Assembly: GCA_028280885.1 (NCBI GenBank)
Contig: JANQKY010000041.1
Span: 1-38,264 of the forward strand
Direction of reading: 5' to 3'
DNA: 38,264 nucleotides
DNA from: Tepidamorphus sp.
GTDB taxonomy: Bacteria > Pseudomonadota > Alphaproteobacteria > Rhizobiales > Tepidamorphaceae
The notes beneath the pieces are model-generated. The model saw only the letters and a program-made list of their open reading frames with translations, had not been told where the DNA came from and searched no databases. The position numbers and the translations under genes are program-made. This document shows, piece after piece, positions 23,693-31,906 of the stretch. Numbering within the stretch: the first letter of the stretch is position 1; the number at the start of each line of letters is the position of its first letter.

Positions 23693-25009
23693 TTACTCGG
23701 CGGGTGCCGCCGCGGTGCCGATGCCGCCGGTATGCATGCCTTCCGGATAGGCCGCGATCGGCACCTTGGCCTTGTCCATGCCCATGATCTCGACCTTCTC
23801 GGGGATGCGCAGCAGGCCGAACATCTTGAGGATGTAGGAGGCGACATAACCGGGGATGAAGCCGAGCAGCAGCATGGTGATGGCGCCGACGAGCTGGCCG
23901 AAGAAGTTGGTCGGCGGATAGTCGCCATTGGGATAGCCGGCCGCGACGATGCCGAAGGCCAGCACGCCGAAGGCACCCGCGATGCCGTGCACGGAGACCG
24001 CGCCGACCGCGTCGTCGATCTTGAAGGTGCGCTCCAGGAAGCGGGCGCCCAGCGGCGCGATGATGCCGCCGCACAGGCCGAGCAGGAAGGCGAGCGGCGG
24101 CCAGTAGACATCGAGGCCCGATGCGGCCGCGAAGATGCCGGCAAGCGCGCCCGACATCATCCAGAACGGATCGCGCGTCGTCACCCAGCCGCCGATGATG
24201 CCGCCGGAGAAGCACATCAGCGTGTTGAAGGCGACGGCCGACAGGGTCGCCGGGTTGCCGAAGATCGTCGTCCACTGGGCGGTGCCGTTATAGATGATGC
24301 AGCCGCCGAGGAAGCCGAAGAAGCCGACGATCAGCACCATCAGGCCGAACACGGCCATCGGTACGTTGTGCGGGGCGATCTCGTTGGCGGTGCCGTCGGC
24401 GTTGAACTTGCCGATGCGCGGCCCGAGATTGATCAGCACGCCGAGCGCGAAGAACGCCGCGACCATGTGAACGCAGCCGGCCGCGCCGAAATCGTGCCAG
24501 CCGAATTGCGTCAGCAGCCAGCCGTCGCCGTGCCAGGCCCAGGAGGCGCCGATGATCCAGACGCAGGAGCCGAGCAGGATCGCCAGGATGATGAAGCCGC
24601 CGACCTTGATGCGCTCGATGACGGCGCCGGAGAAGATCGAGGCGGTGGTCGCGGCAAACAGCGTGAAGGCGGCCCAGAAGATGCCGGTGGCGTTGTCCTC
24701 CAGGTTCGGTCCCATCGCCTGTGACCAGGGCGCACCGCCGGTTTCCATCGAAAAATCGGGCAGCCCGCCGGGCGAGGCGAGATAGAACCACCAGCCGAAG
24801 AAGAAGAAGGTCGGGATCATGAAGGCGAAGGCGAGAATGTTCTTCACGCCCGAGGCCAGCACGTTCTTGATCCGCGAGGCCCCCATCTCATAGCCGAGAA
24901 AGCCCGCGTGGATGATGAACATCAGCGCGGTACACCACCAGTAGAACACCTCCATGTTGACCGTGGTCGCCCAGGTCAACCCCTCCTGGATCGCAGCCAA
25001 ATCGTCCAT
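23693..25009 (-). CDS. amtB: Ammonium transporter
   Basis: The 438-residue membrane protein carries ammonium across the inner membrane as a trimeric channel. The two conserved pore histidines are visible in C-V-H-M-V-A-A-F-F-A-L and V-H-G-I-A-G-A-F-G, and the ammonium transporter signature near D-F-G-A-A-G-C-V-H is intact. About eleven membrane helices can be drawn. The N-terminus (MDDLAAIQEGLTWATTVNM) lacks a usual signal peptide and looks like the Amt type that starts directly outside the first helix. The ATG at 25009 has a GGAGGG site 7 bases upstream and is preferred over a longer reading. No glnK (PII protein) lies beside it in this window, unlike most amtB loci. Confidence 0.95.
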   Translation of the reverse strand: MDDLAAIQEGLTWATTVNMEVFYWWCTALMFIIHAGFLGYEMGASRIKNVLASGVKNILAFAFMIPTFFFFGWWFYLASPGGLPDFSMETGGAPWSQAMGPNLEDNATGIFWAAFTLFAATTASIFSGAVIERIKVGGFIILAILLGSCVWIIGASWAWHGDGWLLTQFGWHDFGAAGCVHMVAAFFALGVLINLGPRIGKFNADGTANEIAPHNVPMAVFGLMVLIVGFFGFLGGCIIYNGTAQWTTIFGNPATLSAVAFNTLMCFSGGIIGGWVTTRDPFWMMSGALAGIFAAASGLDVYWPPLAFLLGLCGGIIAPLGARFLERTFKIDDAVGAVSVHGIAGAFGVLAFGIVAAGYPNGDYPPTNFFGQLVGAITMLLLGFIPGYVASYILKMFGLLRIPEKVEIMGMDKAKVPIAAYPEGMHTGGIGTAAAPAE

Positions 25010-25581
25010 TTCTGTCCCTCCAAACACGATGCAAGTCCACGGACGGCAACACTCTCAGAGAAGAAATGTGATTCATAGGAAAAATTGCATGAAATAGCGG
25101 CAGTCAATAGATATGCCTATAATATCAGCAAATGCCTTGCCGGTTTGAACGGGAAACGGGCGGCGCGGGGTGGCGGCGCTGCTCGCATTCCTTAGCGGAA
25201 GGCCAGGAAAAGGAAGGCGAACCGCCGCCCGGTGCCCGGCTGCCTGCCGTCTTGGGCCTGTTGGACCTGTTGGGGCTGTTCAGGGCTGCGGCGTGGCGCT
25301 TGTTCGCCAATCGGGCGAATTGCTTCGCTATCCGCAAGACTTCGGCAAGAGTTTGCCAAGTTGCATCTTGTCGTGAACGGACGGGCCTGCGATAAAGCGG
25401 TCGCCGGTGCGGGCCAAGGTGGCGCGCACCCTCAGGATTTCGGTTATCACGGTGCTGCCGCCCAAATAGGGTTGCCTTGGGGCACATTCGCCACATCCCG
25501 AACATCCGAGAACGTTGGGCCGTCCGTCGCGGCCCAGGCTTTGGTTTGACATCGACGGACTTCGGGACAGGAGCTTCCCCT
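25010..25581. promoter_or_regulatory. Divergent spacer between amtB and the cold-shock gene
   Basis: This 572-base gap starts with an AT-rich patch (about 25060-25130) that suits a promoter; on the minus strand a TTGACT at about 25106 lies upstream of amtB, but no convincing -10 follows, and no good sigma-54 site (GG/GC at -24/-12) was found. The remainder is GC-rich with open frames in several readings that look like shadows. A long 5' untranslated leader for the cold-shock mRNA is a possible reason for part of the length. Confidence 0.35.
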
Positions 25582-25794
25582 ATGCGCCAAAACGGCACGA
25601 TCAAGTTTTTCAACCATTCGCGTGGCTTCGGCTTCATCACGCCGGAGGCCGGCGGCAAGGATGTGTTCGTTCACATAACCGCGCTCGAGCGGTCGGGCCT
25701 GCCGGCGCTCGACGAGGGCACCAAGGTGTCCTACGAGGTCGAGGATGACCGTCGCGGTCGCGGCCCGCAGGCCGTCGGCATCGAGCTTGCTTGA
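25582..25794 (+). CDS. Cold-shock domain protein
   Basis: A 70-residue single-domain CspA-family protein that binds single-stranded RNA and DNA. Both nucleic acid-binding motifs are present: RNP1-like G-F-G-F-I-T (residues 16-21) and RNP2-like D-V-F-V-H-I (about 27-32). The N-terminal N-G-T-I-K-F-F-N is as expected. The ATG at 25582 has an AGGAG site 8-12 bases upstream and gives the usual length; the open frame continues upstream without protein-like character. It is followed by a textbook terminator. Confidence 0.95.
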   Translation: MRQNGTIKFFNHSRGFGFITPEAGGKDVFVHITALERSGLPALDEGTKVSYEVEDDRRGRGPQAVGIELA

Positions 25795-25824
25795 TCGGTT
25801 TACCGGTAATTCCGCACTTTATGG

Positions 25825-25853
25825 CGCCGCCGGCTTGTCCGGCGGCGTTTTTT
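25825..25853 (+). terminator. Rho-independent terminator of the cold-shock gene
   Basis: A perfect 9-bp stem (cgccgccgg with ccggcggcg) around a 5-base loop runs directly into six T residues at 25848-25853, 30 bases after the stop codon. Confidence 0.93.
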
Positions 25854-26017
25854 CGTTGTCTGGGGCCGGTCGACGTCCCGACCGTTGCCTTGAATATCGC
25901 AGCCGCGGCCCCCATTGTCTTGGCGAGGTCCAATCCGGCCTTGCGGGACGGCGTGTGTGACGTGCGGCCCGGTCGTTACCAACAGGGAGCAGGCGGTCGG
26001 ACGCCGCCCGAACCGAC

Positions 26018-26332
26018 ATGACGCAGACCAGCAACCGTATCCTCGACGAGTTCGCCCGCCTGATGACCGATGCCGCCGGCGTTGCCAAGGGGGTGCGCAG
26101 CGAGGCCGAGACGGTGTTTCGCACCCAGGCCGAGAAGGTTCTGCGCGATCTCGACGTCGTCCAGCGCGAGGAGTTCGAGGCCGTCAAGGAGATGGCCGCC
26201 AATGCGCGGGCGGAGGCCGACGACCTGAAGGCGCGGGTCGAGGCGCTGGAGGCAGCCGCTGCCAAGAAAAAGCCGGCATCGCCCAGGAAGACGACCGCCT
26301 CGGCGGCGAAAACCTCCGAAAGCAAGTCCTGA
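26018..26332 (+). CDS. Accessory factor UbiK family protein (BMFP domain)
   Basis: The 104-residue protein is of the BMFP/UbiK (YqiC) family. The first 80 residues are helical and amphipathic with the family pattern R-I-L-D-E-F-A-R-L-M-T-D-A-A-G and F-R-T-Q-A-E-K-V-L-R-D-L-D-V-V-Q-R-E-E-F, followed by a heptad-like coiled-coil stretch and a Lys/Ala/Ser-rich tail. In E. coli UbiK binds UbiJ and palmitoleic acid and helps aerobic ubiquinone synthesis. The alphaproteobacterial homologs are usually annotated by family only. The ATG at 26018 has only a weak upstream purine stretch. Confidence 0.88.
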   Translation: MTQTSNRILDEFARLMTDAAGVAKGVRSEAETVFRTQAEKVLRDLDVVQREEFEAVKEMAANARAEADDLKARVEALEAAAAKKKPASPRKTTASAAKTSESKS

Positions 26333-26677
26333 GCGCCTGACGGCGCCCGGTCTTAAGGCACCGCGATCGAAATCGGTTGGGTCTTTCCAGACCGGCCGGC
26401 GGCCCGTGCCAAATTCGTGACATCATCGTTAACAGGACGTTAAGGGAAAACCTCCATACGATGTAGCGCACGTCGTTTTGGCCACGATATATTGGCGTTA
26501 TGTCGCGATTCGACTCCGCGCAACGACGATCTGAAAACGGGCATTGGGCCCGATCCCACGCTATCGCGCAAATTCCCGGGCCGGCCTGCGCCGGCCTGAT
26601 TTCGTTTTCGCTCCGGCCTTGCCTGGCGATTGTCCATGGCGGCGCCGGATCTCTCACTCAGCATGGAGGTTGAGGCC
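26333..26677. other. Spacer between ubiK and ybjN genes
   Basis: A 345-base gap with no gene that I would defend. The middle (about 26410-26510) is AT-richer than its flanks and likely holds the promoter of the ybjN-proC unit. An upstream ATG at 26630 would lengthen the YbjN protein, but it has no ribosome binding site. Confidence 0.4.
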
Positions 26678-27178
26678 ATGACCCTTGTCGTCGAACACGA
26701 GATGGAACGCCTGATCAATCCCGTCGACACGATCGAGCAGATCGCCGCGTTCAATGACTGGGCCTTCGACCGCTCCGGCGAGAACGAGATCACGATTTCG
26801 GTGTCGGGAAGCTGGACCGACTATCACATCTCCTTCACCTGGATGGACGACCTGGAGGCGCTGCACCTGGCCTGCGCCTTCGACCTCAAGGTTCCCGACG
26901 CCCGCCGCCGCGAGGTGGTCGAGCTGATGGCGCGGATCAACGAACAGCTATGGATCGGCCATTTCGACCTGTGGGCGCAGGAGGGCGTGGTGATCTTCCG
27001 GCATGCCCTGCCGCTTGCCGGCACGGAGACCAGCCCGCGCCAGTGCGAGGCGCTGCTGGATGCCGCCGTGGAGACCTGCGAGCGCTATTTCCAGGCCTAT
27101 CAGTTCGTCGTCTGGGCGGGAAAGACGGCCGACGAGGCGATCGAATCGGCGCTGTTCGAAACGGCGGGCCAGGCATGA
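26678..27178 (+). CDS. YbjN domain-containing protein
   Basis: The 166-residue protein belongs to the YbjN family, which has a fold related to type III secretion chaperones and whose members affect stress and motility phenotypes in E. coli. The pattern N-E-I-T-I-S-V-S-G-S-W-T-D-Y-H-I-S-F-T-W and the F-D-L-W-A-Q-E-G-V-V-I-F-R motif near the middle are typical. I chose the ATG at 26678 for its strong GGAGGT site at 26665-26670. The stop codon overlaps the start of proC by four bases (ATGA), so translation is coupled; ybjN-proC is a frequent pair in Hyphomicrobiales. Confidence 0.88.
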   Translation: MTLVVEHEMERLINPVDTIEQIAAFNDWAFDRSGENEITISVSGSWTDYHISFTWMDDLEALHLACAFDLKVPDARRREVVELMARINEQLWIGHFDLWAQEGVVIFRHALPLAGTETSPRQCEALLDAAVETCERYFQAYQFVVWAGKTADEAIESALFETAGQA

Positions 27179-27999
27179 GCCTGACGGAGCGTGTCGGCTC
27201 TGTCCTGCTGGTGGGGGCCGGCAAGATGGGCGGGGCGATGCTCGACGGCTGGATCGAGCGCGGCCTTACCGCCGAGAGCGTGGCCGTCCTCGACCCGGCG
27301 CCGGGAGAGGCCCTGGCGGCGCTTGCCGACAGCGGCGCGGTCCGGCTCAATCCGCCGCTGCCCGAGGACCGCGCGGCAAAGGTCGTCGTGCTGGCGGTGA
27401 AGCCGCAGATCGTCGATCGGGTCCTGCCGGACGTCGTTCCCCATGTCGGTGAGCATGCCGTCGTCGTGTCGGTCGCCGCCGGCAAGACGATCGACAATCT
27501 GGCGCGCCACTTTCCGCCCGGCCAGCCAATCATCCGGACGATGCCGAACACGCCCGCCGCGATCGGCCGGGGCATCACCGTGTGCGTCGCCAACGACTTC
27601 GTCAGCGCCGCGCAGCGCGACGCGGCAACCGCGCTTCTGGAAGCCTCCGGTGAGGTCGCCTGGGTGGAGGACGAGCACCTGATGGATGCGGTCACGGCCG
27701 TCTCCGGATCGGGGCCCGCCTATGTCTTCCTGCTCGCCGAATGCCTGGCGGAGGCCGGCGTCAGGGCGGGGCTGGCGCCGGAGCTTGCCGCCAGGCTTGC
27801 CCGGGTCACGGTGTCGGGCGCCGGCGAACTGATGCGGCGGTCCGATCTCGATCCGTCGGTGCTGCGCAAGAACGTCACCTCGCCCGGCGGCACGACCGAG
27901 GCGGCGCTCGGCATCCTGATGGACGAAAACGGTGTCCACGCGCTGATGGCCGAAGCGGTCGCAGCCGCCACGCAGCGCGGCAAGGACCTTGCGGGCTGA
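27175..27999 (+). CDS. proC: Pyrroline-5-carboxylate reductase
   Basis: The 274-residue enzyme catalyses the last step of proline synthesis, reducing pyrroline-5-carboxylate with NAD(P)H. The N-terminal Rossmann motif is GAGKMGGAMLDGW (residues 14-26), followed by V-L-A-V-K-P-Q, and the family signature P-N-T-P-A-A-I-G and V-S-G-S-G-P-A-Y are present, with S-P-G-G-T-T-E-A-A-L near the C-terminus. Length fits the family. Start overlap with ybjN sets the N-terminus. Confidence 0.97.
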   Translation: MSLTERVGSVLLVGAGKMGGAMLDGWIERGLTAESVAVLDPAPGEALAALADSGAVRLNPPLPEDRAAKVVVLAVKPQIVDRVLPDVVPHVGEHAVVVSVAAGKTIDNLARHFPPGQPIIRTMPNTPAAIGRGITVCVANDFVSAAQRDAATALLEASGEVAWVEDEHLMDAVTAVSGSGPAYVFLLAECLAEAGVRAGLAPELAARLARVTVSGAGELMRRSDLDPSVLRKNVTSPGGTTEAALGILMDENGVHALMAEAVAAATQRGKDLAG

Positions 28000-28074
28000 C
28001 GGGCACCCGATCGCGGCGGATCGCCACGTTGCCGTGCGGGCCGCGGACCCTAATATGACGTTTGGAGGTGCCGC

Positions 28075-28893
28075 ATGACCACCGAACCCGCGCCGAAGCC
28101 GCGCAAGACCCCCGCCGGCAAGACGTCTGCCCGCAAGCCGGCCGCGAGCAAGCTGCCCGATACCATTCTCGACGCCGCGCTGGCGCTGGCCGCCGAGCAG
28201 CCCTGGGAGCGTGTGCGCTTGAGCGATATCGCCGAGCGGGCCGGTGTCACGCTGTCCGACCTGCGCGGGGTCTATGACGGCAAGACCGATATTCTCGCCT
28301 CCTTCTCGCGGCGGATCGACCGGGCGGTGCTCGACAATCTCGATCCGGAGGTTGCCGGCGAGCCGGCGCGCGAACGGCTGTTCGACGTGCTGATGACGCG
28401 GTTCGACATGCTGATGCCCTATCGCGAGGCGGTGCGCTCGATCATCAAGTCGGTCGAGGCGCGGCCGGGCGACCTGATCGCCTGGAACCCGGTCGCCGTG
28501 CGCTCGATGACCTGGATGCTGGAGGCCGCCGGCGGGCGCACCGACGGGCGGATCGGCGCGATCGCCGCGCAGGGGCTCGCGATCGCCTTCGGCCGGACGC
28601 TGCGCGTCTGGCTGCGCGACGAGGACGAGGGCATGGCGCGGACCATGGTCGCGCTCGACCGGGCCTTGAGCGATGGCGAGCGCTGGCTGCGCCGTCTCGA
28701 CAGCCTCGGCAACATCGCCACCGGCCTGCGGCGCATGCGCCAGATGCGCCGGAGCAGGCGGCGTTACAGGGACCGGTATCGGGAGCGCTATGACGAGCGG
28801 CGCTACGATGACGACGAGCGCTACGGCGACTGGCGGGAGGATGGCGGCTATCCCCCCGATGGCCATCCCGACGACGGGGCCGACGCCCGCTGA
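28075..28893 (+). CDS. TetR-fold protein with long charged C-terminal tail
   Basis: The 272-residue protein has a basic Lys/Ala/Pro-rich leader, a TetR-type helix-turn-helix (about residues 30-75: D-I-A-E-R-A-G-V-T-L-S-D-L-R-G-V-Y-D-G-K-T-D-I-L), a ligand/dimer domain (about 80-220) and a low-complexity tail very rich in Arg/Tyr then Asp/Gly (about 222-272). The third HTH helix lacks the usual T-L-Y-x-Y/H-F pattern, having L-R-G-V-Y-D. The central domain resembles COQ9-type proteins, which share the TetR fold but bind lipids rather than DNA; with UbiK nearby, a ubiquinone role is conceivable. A GGAGG site at 28062-28068 precedes the ATG. Most databases would call it TetR family. Confidence 0.75.
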   Translation: MTTEPAPKPRKTPAGKTSARKPAASKLPDTILDAALALAAEQPWERVRLSDIAERAGVTLSDLRGVYDGKTDILASFSRRIDRAVLDNLDPEVAGEPARERLFDVLMTRFDMLMPYREAVRSIIKSVEARPGDLIAWNPVAVRSMTWMLEAAGGRTDGRIGAIAAQGLAIAFGRTLRVWLRDEDEGMARTMVALDRALSDGERWLRRLDSLGNIATGLRRMRQMRRSRRRYRDRYRERYDERRYDDDERYGDWREDGGYPPDGHPDDGADAR

Positions 28894-28987
28894 GGGCTGA
28901 TCGAAGCGGTGTCGGATTGAGAGCGGCTTGCCGCCCGGCCACCTTGCGTGCTACCCGCCGCATCCAAGATAGATGTGGGAGGGTGCG

Positions 28988-29341
28988 ATGAGCGGCGGGC
29001 TGAGCGAGCAGATCGTCTTCGATGATTTCCTCAAGGTCGATATCCGGGTCGGGACGGTGATCGAGGCCGAGCCCTATCCGGAAGCGCGCAAGCCGGCCTT
29101 CAAGCTGCGCATCGATTTCGGGCCGGAGATCGGGGTGAAGAAGACCTCCGCGCAGGTAACGAAGCACTACACCTGCGAGGGCCTCGTTGGAAAACAGGTC
29201 GCAGCCGTCGTCAATTTCCCGCCGCGCCAGATCGGCAAGTTCATGTCGGAAGTGCTGACGCTCGGCTTTCCCGACGAAGGCGGCGAGGTGGTGCTGATCG
29301 AACCGGGCAAGCCGGTGCCGAATGGCGGCAGGCTCTACTGA
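28988..29341 (+). CDS. csaA: tRNA-binding protein CsaA
   Basis: The 117-residue protein is a homodimeric tRNA-binding domain protein with export-chaperone activity reported for Bacillus subtilis CsaA. The OB-fold pattern [23 protein letters not shown] and V-N-F-P-P-R-Q-I-G is characteristic. The ATG at 28988, with a GGGAGG site 6 bases upstream, is preferred over an ATG at 28973. It converges with the MFS gene; the stop codons lie 7 bases apart. Confidence 0.94.
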   Translation: MSGGLSEQIVFDDFLKVDIRVGTVIEAEPYPEARKPAFKLRIDFGPEIGVKKTSAQVTKHYTCEGLVGKQVAAVVNFPPRQIGKFMSEVLTLGFPDEGGEVVLIEPGKPVPNGGRLY

Positions 29342-29348
29342 GCGCGCC

Positions 29349-30536
29349 TCACGGATTGACCGCCTGTGGCGTTGCCGTGGCCCTGCGGGCCCGGCCGGGC
29401 AGGAACCAGGACAGCACGAAGACGACGCTCATCGCAGCCGACATCACCATCAACAGGCTCGCCGTCGATCCGGTGCGCTCGTAGAGTACCGAGATGATCG
29501 GCACGATCGCCGAACTGACGCCGAGCGTCAGCAGGAACTGGATCGAATAGACCCGGCCGCGCCATTCCGGCGCGACATAGCGGCCGATCAGCCAGGCGCC
29601 GACCGGGATTTCGCCGAACACCGCGAGCATCAGCGGAATGGCGACCAGCACGGCGAGGAAGCCGTCGATCTGGCTCAACACCAGGAACAGCACCGCCTGC
29701 AGCCCGGTCATGGTGAACATGATCGGCTTGGCGCCGATCCGGTCGAGCAGGCGGCCGACGGGGATCTGTGTGAAGGCGGCGACCGCGAAGACCAGCGAGG
29801 CATAGGCGCCGATCGCGGCGATCTGGTCGGGGCCGAGCGCGATCTTCTCCTCGAACACCTTGGGCAGCGCGACCGTTATGCCGTTGAACGAGATGCCGCC
29901 GAACAGGGCGGCGGTGAGCACGATCGCCAGAACGCGCATCCGCTCGGCCCGCGAGGCATCGATCGTCTTGCTATGGCCTGCCTCCGCGCCCTCGGCTCGG
30001 ACATCCTCGTTGATCCTAAGGAAAGCGAGGCCGAGCCCGGTGGTGATCACGCCCGGGATGATGAAGGCGTAGCGCCAGCCCAGGTAGCCGGTGATCAGGC
30101 CCGTCGCGCCGGCCGCCGCCGCGACGCCGAGATTGCCATAGACGCCGTTGACCCCGAGCGCCCGGCCGGTCTGCTTTGCGACCCGCACCACCATCGCGGT
30201 GCCGACAGGATGGTAGATCGCCGCGAAGATGCCGATGCCGGTGAGCCCGAGCGCCAGCGTCACCGGACCGGTCGCAAGCCCCGTCAGGATCGCGGCAAGG
30301 CCGATGCCGATGAAGAAGGCCGCCATCAGCGGCCGCTCGCCATAGCGATCCGACAGCCAGCCCGCCAGCGGCGTGCACAGCGCGAAGGCGACGAAGCCCG
30401 GCGTGCCCAGCGCCAGCGCCGCGCCGTAGCTTAAGTCCCAGGCCGGGTGGATCGCCAGCACCGCTGTCGGAAAGATCAGCAGGAAATAGTGGTCGAGCGC
30501 GTGGGCGATATTGACGAAATGCAGTGTCCGGCGCAT
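29349..30536 (-). CDS. MFS transporter
   Basis: A 395-residue protein with about twelve membrane helices. The motif G-W-L-S-D-R-Y-G-E-R-P between helices 2 and 3 is the major facilitator signature, and the second half repeats it in weaker form (G-R-L-L-D-R-I-G-A-K-P). The substrate is not predictable; it looks closest to the arabinose-efflux/AraJ-type and nitrate/fosmidomycin-type groups. It is divergent from an AraC regulator 131 bases away, the common layout for a transporter and its controlling regulator. Confidence 0.9.
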   Translation of the reverse strand: MRRTLHFVNIAHALDHYFLLIFPTAVLAIHPAWDLSYGAALALGTPGFVAFALCTPLAGWLSDRYGERPLMAAFFIGIGLAAILTGLATGPVTLALGLTGIGIFAAIYHPVGTAMVVRVAKQTGRALGVNGVYGNLGVAAAAGATGLITGYLGWRYAFIIPGVITTGLGLAFLRINEDVRAEGAEAGHSKTIDASRAERMRVLAIVLTAALFGGISFNGITVALPKVFEEKIALGPDQIAAIGAYASLVFAVAAFTQIPVGRLLDRIGAKPIMFTMTGLQAVLFLVLSQIDGFLAVLVAIPLMLAVFGEIPVGAWLIGRYVAPEWRGRVYSIQFLLTLGVSSAIVPIISVLYERTGSTASLLMVMSAAMSVVFVLSWFLPGRARRATATPQAVNP

Positions 30537-30667
30537 GGCGGTTTATCGGGCGGGTCCATTCAGTTGCGTTCAGGCCGACTATAGCGTGTCCGCGATCGGC
30601 CTGCTTGCGCAGAAAAGCCAACTAGTGTCGAGTAAGTGCCAGATAGGCAGTACCGGGATCGCAGCCG
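30537..30667. promoter_or_regulatory. Divergent promoter region of the MFS and AraC genes
   Basis: The 131-base gap between the two divergent genes must hold both promoters and probably the operator for the AraC protein. No single palindrome is convincing by eye. Confidence 0.5.
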
Positions 30668-31456
30668 ATGGACCCGAAAGACCCCCGGGAACCGGAGACG
30701 GTCGCGCCGCTTGCCCGGAATTACCCGCGCGGCGCCGAGATCGGGCGGCATGCGCATGACAGCGGCCAGCTTATCTTCGCGCGCAGCGGGGTGATGCGGG
30801 TGACGGCCGATCGCGGCCTGTTCCTGGTGCCGCCGGCGCGCGCGCTGTGGATGCCGGCGCAGATGGTGCACGCCATCGACTGCCGCACCGATGTGGCGAT
30901 GCGCACGGTCTATGTGGCGCGCGATGTCGCCGATCCGTTCGCCGGACGATGCGCGGTGATCGATGTCAGCCCGCTCCTGCGCGAGATCGTCCTGCGCCTG
31001 GTCGAGGGGGCAGCGGATGGTTCGGCGGAAACGCCGGCCTATCGGGCGGCGCGGCCGCATCTTGTCGCGCTGTTGCTTCAGGAGCTTGAGGCGGGGAGGG
31101 TCGAGCCGCTGCATCTGCCCGAGCCTGCCGATGCCCGGCTTAAGCGCGTCACCGCCGCCCTGCGCGCCGATCCGGCGAGCCGGGATGGTCAGGCGCATTG
31201 GGCGGCGCTGGCGGGTATGGCGGACCGCAGCTTCGTCCGCCGCTTTACCGCCGAGACCGGGCTTCCTTTAAGCGCCTGGCGGCGGCGGGCGCGCATGCTG
31301 TTTGCCATCGAGCGGCTCGCCGCCGGGGCGCCGGTGACGGAGGTGGCTCTGGATACGGGCTATGACAGCCTGAGTGCCTTCATTCATGCGTTCCGGCGGG
31401 AGTTTGGCCGGACACCGGGGCGGTATTTTGGGGGAGGGGAAGGGATGAGTTGGTGA
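30668..31456 (+). CDS. AraC family transcriptional regulator with cupin domain
   Basis: A 262-residue regulator: an N-terminal cupin-like domain (about 10-95, with H-A-H-D-S-G-Q-L-I-F-A-R-S-G and W-M-P-A-Q-M-V-H) and a C-terminal AraC helix-turn-helix domain (about 165-257) ending in E-V-A-L-D-T-G-Y-D-S-L-S-A-F-I-H-A-F-R-R-E-F-G-R-T-P-G-R-Y-F. This layout is that of the NimR/YeaM-type regulators, many of which are divergent to the transporter they control; the neighbouring MFS gene is the likely target. Beyond its stop codon base composition changes sharply into an AT-rich island. Confidence 0.9.
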   Translation: MDPKDPREPETVAPLARNYPRGAEIGRHAHDSGQLIFARSGVMRVTADRGLFLVPPARALWMPAQMVHAIDCRTDVAMRTVYVARDVADPFAGRCAVIDVSPLLREIVLRLVEGAADGSAETPAYRAARPHLVALLLQELEAGRVEPLHLPEPADARLKRVTAALRADPASRDGQAHWAALAGMADRSFVRRFTAETGLPLSAWRRRARMLFAIERLAAGAPVTEVALDTGYDSLSAFIHAFRREFGRTPGRYFGGGEGMSW

Positions 31457-31906
31457 CGGGGGACTGCGGCATATACCCATTTGCTTGGAGTGAGCCGAAG
31501 CTTCCCCTCCGGCCGTTGCAGATGCGGATCCAAATGCGTGGCAGGCATTCCCATGAGTTTCTCAGTAATACTATTTTATATAGTAGTTCAGTTTAATAAT
31601 ATTTGAATGCAAAAAAAGAAAATTGCAATATTAAAATTAAAAATTACTGTTGAATTAACATGTAATATGATTTCCATCTTAATTTGAATTTTATGGAATT
31701 TTAAACGCGCCCCTTATTTGCCGACAAATTAAAAAAGGGGAAATTACATTAAACCTCTAATTTTAGGTCAGGTGTTGCGCTATATTCTTCAATAAAATGC
31801 TTCAACAAACTGAGTCAAATATGCTATAGTGTAATCTACGTGCCACTTGATCCTAAATCAAGGGGGCCAAAATGCACTTCAATTCCGTTTCTCACTGGAG
31901 TTGATA
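31457..31906. other. AT-rich leader of the orphan membrane gene
   Basis: From about 31555 the sequence turns abruptly AT-rich, with runs of A and T and no gene on either strand until 31907. It includes a stem of ccccttatt and aagggg (about 31710-31740) and several short hairpins. A -10-like TATAGT lies at 31825-31830 with TTCAAC at 31801-31806 (18-base spacing). From 31872 a 10-codon reading frame (MHFNSVSHWS) with an upstream GGGGG stretch ends two bases before the next start. Confidence 0.5.
31801..31830 (+). promoter_or_regulatory. Candidate promoter of the AT-rich orphan gene
   Basis: TTCAAC at 31801-31806 and TATAGT at 31825-31830 are separated by 18 bases, an acceptable housekeeping sigma spacing; the -10 matches TATAAT at 5 of 6 positions, the -35 matches TTGACA only in part. 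In AT-rich DNA such matches are common, so this is tentative. Confidence 0.3.

Noticed and set aside
25020..25130. A sigma-54 promoter ahead of amtB
   Set aside because: I looked for a GG...GC pair with correct spacing on the minus strand; the TTGCA-like strings present have no matching -24 element.
27100..28866. A 588-codon minus-strand open frame opposite proC and the TetR-fold gene
   Set aside because: Low-complexity composition, no family motifs, and both plus-strand genes are firmly recognised.
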